Source: Achromobacter pestifer (lineage in GTDB: Bacteria > Pseudomonadota > Gammaproteobacteria > Burkholderiales > Burkholderiaceae_B). From it: DNA of 64,000 bases. A program made the translations under genes and the position numbers. Of this stretch, positions 45,938 through 53,789 are shown piece after piece (positions within the stretch are counted from its first letter, which is position 1; each line of letters begins with the position of its first letter). The stretch covers positions 1-64,000 of the forward strand of contig NZ_CADIJX010000010.1 in the NCBI RefSeq assembly GCF_902859625.1. Direction: 5' to 3'. The notes under the pieces were generated by a model that was not told the DNA's origin, ran no database searches, and saw only the letters and a list, made by a program, of their open reading frames with translations.

Positions 45938-46903
45938 GTGTCGCGCATTCCTCTTTCGATCCGCATCCTGGCATTGCTGCTGCTGCCCGCGCTGCTGGTG
46001 CCCTTCTTCCCCCAGATCATCTACCCCGTGTTCATGATGAAGGTGCTGTGCTTTGCGCTGTTTGCGCTGGCCTTCAACCTGCTGACCGGCTTTACCGGCC
46101 TGGTGTCCTTCGGCCATGCGGCGTTCTTCGGCTGGGCCGGCTACGCCGCTGGCCAGATGATGATCCTGTTCGGCGCGCGCGGCCTGCCTCCCGAAATCGC
46201 CCTGCTCTGCGGCGTGGCCATGGCGGCTGCCATCGGTTATGCGATCGGCTGGCTGGCCATCCGGCGCACCGGCATCTATTTCGCGATGATCACGCTGGCC
46301 CTGTCCCAGGTGGCGTACTTCATGGCGGTGCAGGTGGGCTGGACGCGCGGCGAGGACGGCATGCAGGGCATCCCTCGCGGCAAGTTCCTGGGCCTGGTGG
46401 ATCTGAGCGTGGACACGAACATGTATTACTTCGCGCTGGGGGTGTTCGTGCTGGGCTTCCTGTTCGTCTATCGGGTGATCCATTCCCCCTTCGGCCAGGT
46501 GCTCAAGACCATCCGAGACAACGCGCCACGCGCCATTTCGCTAGGTTACGATACGGATCGGTGCAAGCTGTTGGCCTTCGTGCTGTCCGCCTCGGTCGCC
46601 GGGCTGGCCGGTTCGCTCAAGGCGCTGGTGCTTCAGCTGGTGGCCTTGAACGACGTGTCGCTGGCTACCTCCACCGAGGTGCTGTTGATGACGCTCCTGG
46701 GCGGCATCGGCACGGTGTGGGGCCCTGTGGTCGGGGCGACGCTGGTTGTCAGCTTGCAGAATTATCTTGCCACCCTGGGCGATGTCGTCACCATCGTCAT
46801 TGGGCTGATTTTCGTGTTGTGCGTGTCGTTCTTCCGACGCGGGTTCGTTGGCGAATGGCTGGCCTACACGCAGTGGCGCAAAACGAAGGAAAACAATAAT
46901 TGA
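45938..46903 (+). CDS. livM: Branched-chain amino acid-type ABC transporter permease LivM
   Basis: A 321-residue permease with about ten helices, starting at GTG 45938 (after TAAG). LLTGFTGLVSFGHAAFFGWAGY and TLLGGIGTVWGPVVGATLV are the LivM landmarks. Its stop overlaps the start of the GntR gene (TGATG). Confidence 0.93.
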   Translation: MSRIPLSIRILALLLLPALLVPFFPQIIYPVFMMKVLCFALFALAFNLLTGFTGLVSFGHAAFFGWAGYAAGQMMILFGARGLPPEIALLCGVAMAAAIGYAIGWLAIRRTGIYFAMITLALSQVAYFMAVQVGWTRGEDGMQGIPRGKFLGLVDLSVDTNMYYFALGVFVLGFLFVYRVIHSPFGQVLKTIRDNAPRAISLGYDTDRCKLLAFVLSASVAGLAGSLKALVLQLVALNDVSLATSTEVLLMTLLGGIGTVWGPVVGATLVVSLQNYLATLGDVVTIVIGLIFVLCVSFFRRGFVGEWLAYTQWRKTKENNN

Positions 46904-47553
46904 TGGCAGGAGCAGAACCCAAACGGCGTGCCGCGGATGTGGCCTACGACCAGATCGAAAGCATGATCGCCACGCTGCAATTGCAGCCCGGCAGCGCGGT
47001 CGTGGAAGCAGATCTGGTGGAAAAGACCGGCCTGGGGCGCACGCCCCTGCGTGAAGCGCTGCTGCGCATGGTGGCGGCCGGGCTGATCCGCCAGGAACCG
47101 CGGCGCGGCTTGCGCGTGTCGATGATCCAGCTGGCGGACCACATGGATCTGATCCAGACCCGCCGCGCACTGGAACAATTGATCGCCGCCAGCGCGGCAC
47201 GACGTGCCACGCCCACGCAGCGCACCCAGATCGTGGACTGCGCGGCGCAAATGATCCGCGCATCGGAAGGCGGCAACCTGGACGACTACATGCACGCCGA
47301 CCAGTTGCTGGATTACGTCTGTCACGACGCCTGTCGCAATGTGTCCGCCGTGAACGCCGTCGAGCCGTTGATCATTCAGTGCCGGCGCTTCTGGTACGCC
47401 TATCAGCATGAAGGCGATATCGCCGAAGGCGCCCGCCGCCACATGCTGATGGCCCAGGGCATTGCCACCGGCAATGAAGCCGCGGCCATCAAAGGCGCGG
47501 ATTCATTGATGGACTACCTGGAGATGTTCACGCGCAAGGTCATTGGCGCGTAG
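46903..47553 (+). CDS. GntR-family (FCD/FadR-type) transcriptional regulator
   Basis: A 216-residue regulator. The winged helix-turn-helix (about residues 1-70; LQPGSAVVEADLVEKTGLGRTPLREALLRM) is followed by an all-helical FCD ligand domain. FCD members often bind carboxylates with a metal; the usual Asp/His pattern is not clear here. It is coupled to livM and probably represses the lyase-transporter operon, with the operon's substrate as effector. Its last 14 bases overlap the convergent PACE gene. Confidence 0.92.
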   Translation: MAGAEPKRRAADVAYDQIESMIATLQLQPGSAVVEADLVEKTGLGRTPLREALLRMVAAGLIRQEPRRGLRVSMIQLADHMDLIQTRRALEQLIAASAARRATPTQRTQIVDCAAQMIRASEGGNLDDYMHADQLLDYVCHDACRNVSAVNAVEPLIIQCRRFWYAYQHEGDIAEGARRHMLMAQGIATGNEAAAIKGADSLMDYLEMFTRKVIGA

Positions 47554-48028
47554 CCGCGGGCACGGCAACCGGGGCCACGGCGGCGTCCGCACGGCTCCGG
47601 TTCAGCCATTGCATGACGCGCGGGCGTGACCGGTCATAGGCCAGGTTGTACAGGAATGCGTAGGGCAGGTAGAACAGCACCAGGGCGATATCCAGCACAA
47701 AGGCTTCCCACAAGCTGATGTTGAGCCACCAGGCCGCCAGCGGGATCACGATCAGAATCAGGCCCAGCTCGAATCCAAAGGCATGCACGATGCGCACCCG
47801 CAGGTTGCGCGTCCAGCCAAAGCGGTTTTCGACACGATCGAAGCCTGCGTTGTAGATCATGTTCCAGACCAGTGCGATCCAGGCGATGACCGCGGTCAGC
47901 ACGCCCATTTCAAACAGGGATTTGCCCATGGCCCAGGCGGCCGCGGGCGCGCACAGGCCGATGGCCAGGATTTCAAACAGAAAGGCGTGGAAAAAGCGTT
48001 CTTTCAGGGTTTTCGTGGTTTGCGTCAT
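47540..48028 (-). CDS. PACE-family multidrug efflux transporter
   Basis: A 162-residue inner-membrane protein with four helices in two BTP repeats, the form of the AceI (chlorhexidine/biocide) transporter family. Landmarks are RFFHAFLFEILAI in helix 1 with the conserved Glu, WNMIYNAGFDRVE after helix 2 and YNLAYD after helix 4. The start at 48028 removes an unconserved extension that would run into the LysR promoter. It is divergent from a LysR-type gene, the usual PACE arrangement. Confidence 0.9.
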   Translation of the reverse strand: MTQTTKTLKERFFHAFLFEILAIGLCAPAAAWAMGKSLFEMGVLTAVIAWIALVWNMIYNAGFDRVENRFGWTRNLRVRIVHAFGFELGLILIVIPLAAWWLNISLWEAFVLDIALVLFYLPYAFLYNLAYDRSRPRVMQWLNRSRADAAVAPVAVPAATRQ

Positions 48029-48103
48029 GACCCACCTGAGGTCGGTTGCTACAGAATGGAAGGCATTTTCGACGAAATTTCCGGTACGATAAAGATCATA
48101 TCC

Positions 48104-48118
48104 ATCGGAAAAACCGAT
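48104..48118. promoter_or_regulatory. Inverted repeat between the PACE and LysR genes
   Basis: ATCGG-AAAAA-CCGAT, directly before the LysR start codon, inside the 96-base divergent gap. A likely LysR autoregulatory site. Confidence 0.5.
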
Positions 48119-48124
48119 ATACCA

Positions 48125-48988
48125 ATGCGCCATTCACTTGAATCCCTGGCGGCGTTCGCCCAAGTCGCCTCTGAAGGCTCGTTTTCCGCAGCCGCCCGGA
48201 AACTGGGAAAAAGCCAGTCCACGATCAGTGAAACCATCGCCAACCTGGAGGTGGACCTGAATGTCACGCTGTTCGATCGCAGCCAACGCCAACCCGCGCT
48301 GACCGGGGCCGGCCAGGTATTGCTGGGCCAAGCCTTGCAGGTGCTGGCCGCGAATGACCGCCTGAACCGCAGCGCCAGCCAATTGGCCGAGGGGCTGGAA
48401 CCCCGGCTGACCGTGGTGCTATCGGACACATTCCAGTCCGAGACCTTTGAAACCATGCTCAGCCAGATCGACCGGCGCTACCCGGCGCTGCGCTTTGAAT
48501 GCCTGATCGCGGAATACGAAGATGTGGTGGCGCTGGTGCAGCAGGGGCGCGCGCATGTGGGTCTGATGGCGGCGCAGGACAGCTACCCGCCCGACGTGGC
48601 GCACGCCACACTGTCCGATATGTCCGAAATCGTGTTGTGCGTGGGGCGCGGCCATCCGCTGGCGGGCCGCCCCCGGGTCACGAACGATGAGCTAAGGACT
48701 GAGCGCGAACTGCGTCTGAGCACCTACGAACTGGACGACAAGGACACCGCGCCGCCACACGCTACCTGGTCGGCGCCGGGCTATCTGATGCTGCTTGAAA
48801 TGGCCAGCTTGGGGTTTGGCTGGGCCGAATTGCCACGCTGGATGATTCAGCGCTTCGGGCGTGATCAACTGGTGGAACTGACGGTGCCCGGCTGGCCGCG
48901 CCATATCCGGGTGGATGCCGTGTGGTCCACGCGGCGTGCGTTGGGGCCCGCAGGTGCATGGTTGCTGGAAAGCCTGACGCGCGGATGA
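48125..48988 (+). CDS. LysR-family regulator of the PACE exporter
   Basis: A 287-residue LysR-type regulator. The helix-turn-helix spans about residues 1-60 (MRHSLESLAAFAQVASEGSF, SQSTISETIANLE). The effector domain is short and ends WSTRRALGPAGAWLLESL. A longer in-frame ORF begins on top of the PACE gene and is rejected. PACE genes are commonly controlled by a divergent LysR protein, so regulation of the exporter is inferred. Confidence 0.91.
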   Translation: MRHSLESLAAFAQVASEGSFSAAARKLGKSQSTISETIANLEVDLNVTLFDRSQRQPALTGAGQVLLGQALQVLAANDRLNRSASQLAEGLEPRLTVVLSDTFQSETFETMLSQIDRRYPALRFECLIAEYEDVVALVQQGRAHVGLMAAQDSYPPDVAHATLSDMSEIVLCVGRGHPLAGRPRVTNDELRTERELRLSTYELDDKDTAPPHATWSAPGYLMLLEMASLGFGWAELPRWMIQRFGRDQLVELTVPGWPRHIRVDAVWSTRRALGPAGAWLLESLTRG

Positions 48989-49005
48989 CGCGCACCCGGC
49001 GTGAT

Positions 49006-49821
49006 TCAACCCGCGGCCGCCGGCAGGCGAGCGATGCGTAAGCCGTTGGCGCTGATCCAATCACCCAGCAGGGGGCTGGCCAACACATCGAATTCGGCTT
49101 GGCGCTGGTGTGACATGGCGCTGTCGTCCGAACTATCCATGGCGGGATGGCACATCAGCAGATCCCCATCGCGCGCATTGCACAGCCAATGCTGCAACAG
49201 GCTCTCGTAGTGGCGCTTGCCGCCCTCGAATCCGTAAACGCCCAACAACCGGCGATTGGTGCGAACACCGTCCTGGCGGGCCTGACGGGCCAACGCCCCG
49301 GAGCCCAACGCACCGATGATGCGAGCCTTGATCGATTCCTTCAACGGAATGCCTTGCAGCGCGCCGGGTGCGGTCTGACGCAGCCAGGGCCGCTGATCGC
49401 CGTAGCGGCGCTTCAGTTGCGACAGCACTTGTTCGCGGATGCCGGGCAATTGGTGCACGTGTTGATGGCCATCCACATAATCGGGCGCACGGCCAAACGT
49501 GGATTCAAAGGCATCGAACTGACGATTCAATTGCGCGTCGATCCAAGCTGGATCCAGCTGGCCGGCATAGGCGCGAAGAATCAGCGCCCTCAGCGACGGC
49601 ATCGGCGCAGCATCCCCGCCCAGTGATTCCGAGAAGTTCACGTGCAGGCCGATGTCGATATCGTGCGCGGCCAGGCGGCCGGCATTCCGGGCAAACGTGG
49701 GGCCTAGCGACAAGCCACTGACGGCGCTCAAGCGGCCCATGCCCGCCAGCGCGATCATGCCTTCATCGATATCGGCATTCATGCCAAAATCGTCCCCGCA
49801 GACGACGATTCGTTTGCTCAT
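49006..49821 (-). CDS. lgmC: ChbG/HpnK-family deacetylase (LgmC-like)
   Basis: A 271-residue carbohydrate deacetylase of the YdjC/ChbG/HpnK family. The metal-binding CGDDFGMNADID near the N-terminus and YVDGHQHVHQLPGI with its histidines are conserved. Beside GtrA, ArnT and ArnC-like genes it matches LgmC of the Bordetella lipid A glucosamine locus, which removes the acetyl group from a lipid-linked GlcNAc. The start at 49821 is chosen; upstream residues of the longer ORF overlap the GtrA gene. No signal peptide is seen. Confidence 0.82.
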   Translation of the reverse strand: MSKRIVVCGDDFGMNADIDEGMIALAGMGRLSAVSGLSLGPTFARNAGRLAAHDIDIGLHVNFSESLGGDAAPMPSLRALILRAYAGQLDPAWIDAQLNRQFDAFESTFGRAPDYVDGHQHVHQLPGIREQVLSQLKRRYGDQRPWLRQTAPGALQGIPLKESIKARIIGALGSGALARQARQDGVRTNRRLLGVYGFEGGKRHYESLLQHWLCNARDGDLLMCHPAMDSSDDSAMSHQRQAEFDVLASPLLGDWISANGLRIARLPAAAG

Positions 49822-49857
49822 TGCGCCACCTCTGCTTTCCATTTCACCACGATTTCC

Positions 49858-50253
49858 ATGCGCGCCTTGCTTCAACAGATCAGCCTTTTCGTTGCCGTGG
49901 GATGCGCCGCCGCTGCCACGCACTGGGTCGTTGCCGTGGGCTGCGTCGAAGTGCTGCACCTGCCGCCGCTGGCCGCCAACCTGGTTGGCTGGCTTGTCGC
50001 CTTCGTGGTTTCGTTCTCCGGCCACTACCGGCTTACCTTCCGACATACCCGCACCCCCTGGGCCGTGGCAGCCCGTCGTTTCTTCCTGATTTCAGCCGCT
50101 GGTTTCGGGATCAATGAATCCTCCTACGCCTTGCTGCTGCACATCACCACCATTCCTTACGACCTGCTGCTGGCGCTGATTCTGATCGGGCTGGCGTTCC
50201 TCACCTTCATCGCTAGCCGGCTTTGGGCATTCCGCCACAAGCCCGCAGCCTGA
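49858..50253 (+). CDS. lgmD: GtrA-family membrane protein (LgmD-like)
   Basis: A 131-residue protein with four predicted membrane helices and the GtrA pattern (FVAVGCAAAATHWVV, NLVGWLVAFVVSFSGHYRLTF). GtrA proteins are linked to flipping or moving polyprenyl-phosphate sugars. It points away from lgmC and towards lgmB; its last 41 bases overlap lgmB in the opposite direction. Its place in the lipid A modification path is inferred from the neighbours. Confidence 0.8.
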   Translation: MRALLQQISLFVAVGCAAAATHWVVAVGCVEVLHLPPLAANLVGWLVAFVVSFSGHYRLTFRHTRTPWAVAARRFFLISAAGFGINESSYALLLHITTIPYDLLLALILIGLAFLTFIASRLWAFRHKPAA

Positions 50254-51799
50254 AGGCGTCGTCCACGTCCACCCGCCACATCACGTACTTCACGCTGCTT
50301 ACCACCGGGTCCAGGCCGCGCAGTGGCGCATAGACAGCCCCGTCCGAATGAGTGCCCCAGACCCAGTAACGCGCACCGTCGGGCGCAGCGCACAGGCGGG
50401 CCCTGAATTCCGCTGAACTGACCAGCACGTCCTTGCCCGTGACCGGATCAAACAGGGCGGCGTCATAGAGTTCCTTGCGCCAGTTATCGCGAACCGGCAC
50501 CTCCTGATCCAGCCAGTCATCGACCACCCACGTGGGGCGAGGCGCGCGGGCATACAACGCCAGATCAAAGGGATAGGTATGCAAGGCGACAAAGGTATCC
50601 GTCGGCCGTGCCTGCGCCCGAACCACCTCTGCCAACGGCGCGGCGCTACCGCGCGTATTGATGGCCGCGACCCCCACCGCCACGACGCAGATGCCGGCGG
50701 CAATGGCGGCGCAAAGCCGCACCAGCCGTGGCGCCACCACGTCGCCGTCCTCGCGCCATGCGCCCAGTATGACCTCGGCCAGCAAGAAGGCCAGCGGCGC
50801 CAGCGCGGGCAGCACATAGCCGACCAGCTTGGATTGCGGCAAGGAAAAGAACACCAGCACCACCGCAAACCAGACCAACGCCAGACGACGCAGATCACGC
50901 GCCGGGCCATCCTGCCAGAACGCCTTGCGCATGATGCCGCCGCCCCATAGCGACCAAGGCAGGCTCAGGCCCGCCACGACGGGCAGGTAGAACCAGAACG
51001 GCTGCGCATTGTTGAAGCCGCTGGCCGCGAAGCGATGGAAGTGCTGATAGACGAAGAAGTAATCGTAGAAGCCAGGAAAGCGCAGTTGCATCAAGACGAA
51101 CCAGGGCACGGCCACGGCGGCGAACACCAGCAGCGCAGGCGGCCACAGCAGGACGGCCAAGCCGCGCCAGCTTCGTCTCCAGACCAGCCAGATCAGCAAG
51201 ACGGCGCCAGGCAGCGCCAAGCCGATCAGCCCCTTGGCCAGCACCGCCAGCGCAGCCAGCACCGCCGCAGCCAGGGACATGCCCCGATAAGGCCGGCCGT
51301 GCTCCGCGCGCAAGACCGTATCCACCGCGGCCAGCACGCACAGCGTGATCATGCCGGCAACCAGCATGTCCAGGTTCGCGAACTGCGCGCCGCCATAGAA
51401 GAACGGGATGGTCGACAGGACCAGCACGGTGAGCGTGGCGGCCGCGCCATCACGATAGCGGCGCACGAAGTAGTACAGGGCCACCGATGATCCCCAGGCG
51501 GCCAGCCACGACGGCACGCGCGCAGCCCAGGGATAGGGGCCGAATACCGAGAAGGAAAGTTTCGCCAGCCAGTAGTACAGCGGCGGCTTGTGAAAGTACG
51601 GCATGCCGTCCAGCAACGGCACCGCATACGATCCGCTGCGCAACATGTCCCAGGCAACGCCCGCGTAGCGGCCCTCGTCAGGCAGCATCAACGGCCGGAT
51701 TCCCGCCAGAATCGCCAGCCACAGGCCGACGGCAAGCAAGAATCTCCCCGCCGGCGGGATCCATTCGGAACGCGCCCGGGGCGGGGAGCCACCGGCCAT
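50213..51799 (-). CDS. lgmB: ArnT/PMT-family lipid A glycosyltransferase (LgmB-like)
   Basis: A 528-residue inner-membrane glycosyltransferase of family GT39/GT83 with about 11-12 helices. The catalytic first periplasmic loop is seen as LMLPDEGRYAGVAWDML, followed by GMPYFHKPPLYYWL. ArnT proteins transfer an amino sugar from undecaprenyl phosphate to lipid A phosphates. With a GT2 enzyme two bases upstream, a deacetylase and a GtrA, this matches LgmB, which adds glucosamine in Bordetella. Resistance to cationic peptides is the known outcome there; here it is inferred. Confidence 0.85.
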   Translation of the reverse strand: MAGGSPPRARSEWIPPAGRFLLAVGLWLAILAGIRPLMLPDEGRYAGVAWDMLRSGSYAVPLLDGMPYFHKPPLYYWLAKLSFSVFGPYPWAARVPSWLAAWGSSVALYYFVRRYRDGAAATLTVLVLSTIPFFYGGAQFANLDMLVAGMITLCVLAAVDTVLRAEHGRPYRGMSLAAAVLAALAVLAKGLIGLALPGAVLLIWLVWRRSWRGLAVLLWPPALLVFAAVAVPWFVLMQLRFPGFYDYFFVYQHFHRFAASGFNNAQPFWFYLPVVAGLSLPWSLWGGGIMRKAFWQDGPARDLRRLALVWFAVVLVFFSLPQSKLVGYVLPALAPLAFLLAEVILGAWREDGDVVAPRLVRLCAAIAAGICVVAVGVAAINTRGSAAPLAEVVRAQARPTDTFVALHTYPFDLALYARAPRPTWVVDDWLDQEVPVRDNWRKELYDAALFDPVTGKDVLVSSAEFRARLCAAPDGARYWVWGTHSDGAVYAPLRGLDPVVSSVKYVMWRVDVDDAFRLRACGGMPKAG

Positions 51800-51801
51800 C
51801 G

Positions 51802-52854
51802 TCAGCCCGTCGCCTTGTCTACGCGCGAGGCCTTGCCTTGACGCCGCCGCACGACATACAGCGGACGGCCCTTCACCTCGTCGAAGATGCGGGCGACATA
51901 CTCGCCCACCACGCCCAGGGAAATCAGATTGACCCCGGCGAAAAACAGCACGGCGGTGACGATCGTCGTCCAGCCCGAAACGGCATTGCCCGACATCAGG
52001 TATTCGCCGACCAGATAGGCGGCATAGGACATCGCCAGCATGGCGAAGGCCACGCCGACCAAGCTGACCAGGCGCAACGGCCAGGTCGTGAACGCCGTCA
52101 GGCCATCCAGCGCCAGGCGGAACAGGCGCAAGCCGCTGAAGCGGCTATCGCCATGCATGCGTTCGTCAGGCGTATAGGGCAGTGCTTCTCCCTTGAAACC
52201 CACCCAGGCGTACAACCCCTTCATGAAGCGGGTACGTTCGGGCAAGGCATTCAGCGCATCCACCACGCCACGGTCCATCAAGCGAAAATCGCCCGCATGC
52301 GCTGGCACATTCACACCACGCGCGCTGCTGAGCAGCTTGTAGAACCAGCGAGCGCCAGAGCGCTTCAACCAGGATTCATCGGCACGGGTTTCGCGCACCG
52401 CATAGACCATTTCCGCACCTGCGGCCCAGCGCGCCAGCATCTGCTCGATCAACGCGGGCGGATGCTGCAAATCGGCATCCAGGCAGATCACGGCATTGCC
52501 TGTCGCAGCTTCCAGCCCCGCGCTCAGGGCAGCTTCCTTGCCGAAGTTGCGCGATAGCTGCACGTAGCGAAAACCATCATGCTCCGTCCATTCGGCCATC
52601 AATGCTTCCGTGCCATCGGTGCTGCCGTCGTCGGCAACGATGATTTCCCAGCTGGTGCACAGCGCAGACAAGCGGCTGCGCAGCAACGGCAGCAAGATGC
52701 GCAGGTTCTCGGCTTCGTTCAAGCAGGGAATCACACACGTCACGCAAGTGTCATAGGGCACGGCCGCCGCTCTGGAAGACCAGAGCGATTCCAGCGGATA
52801 CGCTTTGGTCAACACTCGTTGCGGGATCGGATCAGACCGGAATTGGATGTGCAT
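51802..52854 (-). CDS. lgmA: GT2 polyprenyl-phosphate glycosyltransferase (LgmA/ArnC-like)
   Basis: A 350-residue family 2 glycosyltransferase. The GT-A domain carries ADDGSTDGTEAL and CLDADLQHPPALI. Two C-terminal helices anchor it (about residues 255-310), and the sequence ends in a basic tail (GRPLYVVRRRQGKASR). Such enzymes make undecaprenyl-phosphate sugars, here probably GlcNAc or a relative, as substrate for the ArnT-like protein two bases downstream. The N-terminal 35 residues are poorly conserved, and a later start is possible. Confidence 0.83.
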   Translation of the reverse strand: MHIQFRSDPIPQRVLTKAYPLESLWSSRAAAVPYDTCVTCVIPCLNEAENLRILLPLLRSRLSALCTSWEIIVADDGSTDGTEALMAEWTEHDGFRYVQLSRNFGKEAALSAGLEAATGNAVICLDADLQHPPALIEQMLARWAAGAEMVYAVRETRADESWLKRSGARWFYKLLSSARGVNVPAHAGDFRLMDRGVVDALNALPERTRFMKGLYAWVGFKGEALPYTPDERMHGDSRFSGLRLFRLALDGLTAFTTWPLRLVSLVGVAFAMLAMSYAAYLVGEYLMSGNAVSGWTTIVTAVLFFAGVNLISLGVVGEYVARIFDEVKGRPLYVVRRRQGKASRVDKATG

Positions 52855-53104
52855 AAGACGCTTGGCTCGAAATACAGGACGCTATGGCACGCAGTATGCG
52901 CAGGGGCTCGTCGAATTTTCATGAAATACGGCAAGTCCCTGCGCATGCGGCGATTCGAGCGAATTCTAGGTAGCGGGGCCGCGAAAACTATGAAGACGCT
53001 GGCAGATCTCGTTAACCTGTGTCCCCAATTTGTGAACCCTCGTAAAGTGGGGTCACGCCGGACGCCGCTAAAATGCGCCAGCGTTTTTGTTTTCACAGGT
53101 TGTC

Positions 53105-53626
53105 ATGCAATACCGAGTCCGCCCTATGCTGGCCAGCGACGTGGACGGCATTTTGGATGCCCAGACCCTGGCCTACCCCGACTTTCTGCTGGAAAGCGCC
53201 GGGTTCTTCCTGAATCGCCTGATGCTTGCACCCGCCTATTGCTGGGTGGCGCGCGCGTCCGGCTCCGACTCCCTGCTGGGTTATCTGATTTCGTATCCCT
53301 GGGACGCCGGACTTCCCCCCGCCCTGGATGTGGCGCTGACCGAATTACCGCCGCAGGCCGACCACTGGTTCCTGCATGACTGCGCCGTGGTGCCGGCAGC
53401 GCAAGGGCTGGGCGTGGGCCAGGCCATGTTGCAGACCGCCGCCACACAGGCCGTGAACAGCGGGATGCGCCGCGCCAGCCTGGTGTCGTTGGAGTCTGCG
53501 GTGGGCTATTGGCTGCGCCACGGCTACCAGCCCGTCTCCGGGCAAGGCGAGGCCGCCCGCCTGGCCGAGAAACTGGCAGGCTACGGCCCCCAGGCCAGTT
53601 ACATGTCACGTGCGCTTCCGGTCTAG
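53105..53626 (+). CDS. GNAT-family N-acetyltransferase
   Basis: A 173-residue acetyl-CoA-dependent acyltransferase. The acetyl-CoA-binding motif A is AAQGLGVGQAML near residues 99-110, preceded by the beta-strand FLHDCAVVP. The start at 53105 follows the first conserved strand; upstream residues are rejected. The acceptor substrate is unknown. It stands alone between the lgmA-like gene and gltS. Confidence 0.88.
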   Translation: MQYRVRPMLASDVDGILDAQTLAYPDFLLESAGFFLNRLMLAPAYCWVARASGSDSLLGYLISYPWDAGLPPALDVALTELPPQADHWFLHDCAVVPAAQGLGVGQAMLQTAATQAVNSGMRRASLVSLESAVGYWLRHGYQPVSGQGEAARLAEKLAGYGPQASYMSRALPV

Positions 53627-53640
53627 CCGACGCTTATCCC

Positions 53641-53789
53641 GGTCCCGTCTGATGAGACCGCACACGTTGCCGCATCCCTATACACCACCGCATACGCGGC
53701 CGTAATATAGGGCCACAGTCTGAAGGGCTGTGGCGGCAACGGTTCCGATAGTCTGAATTGCTGCGCCCCGCCGGGGCGCGAAGGCTCTT
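53641..53789 (+). promoter_or_regulatory. Structured 5' leader of gltS
   Basis: An outer stem (CGTTGCCG at 53665-53672 with CGGCAACG at 53734-53741) encloses two hairpins, CCCTATA...TATAGGG (with inner CCGC-ATAC-GCGG) and CCACAG...CTGTGG. A further GCGCCCC-GCC-GGGGCGC hairpin (53763-53779) sits right before the AAGG ribosome-binding site. The shape is a three-way junction plus an expression hairpin. It resembles a riboswitch-like leader, but no known class is recognised. Confidence 0.5.

Noticed and set aside
53649-53656. CUGAUGAG, the core of a hammerhead ribozyme, upstream of gltS
   Set aside because: No GAAA box and no cleavage-site stem follow in 53657-53790, so the ribozyme cannot form; a chance match.
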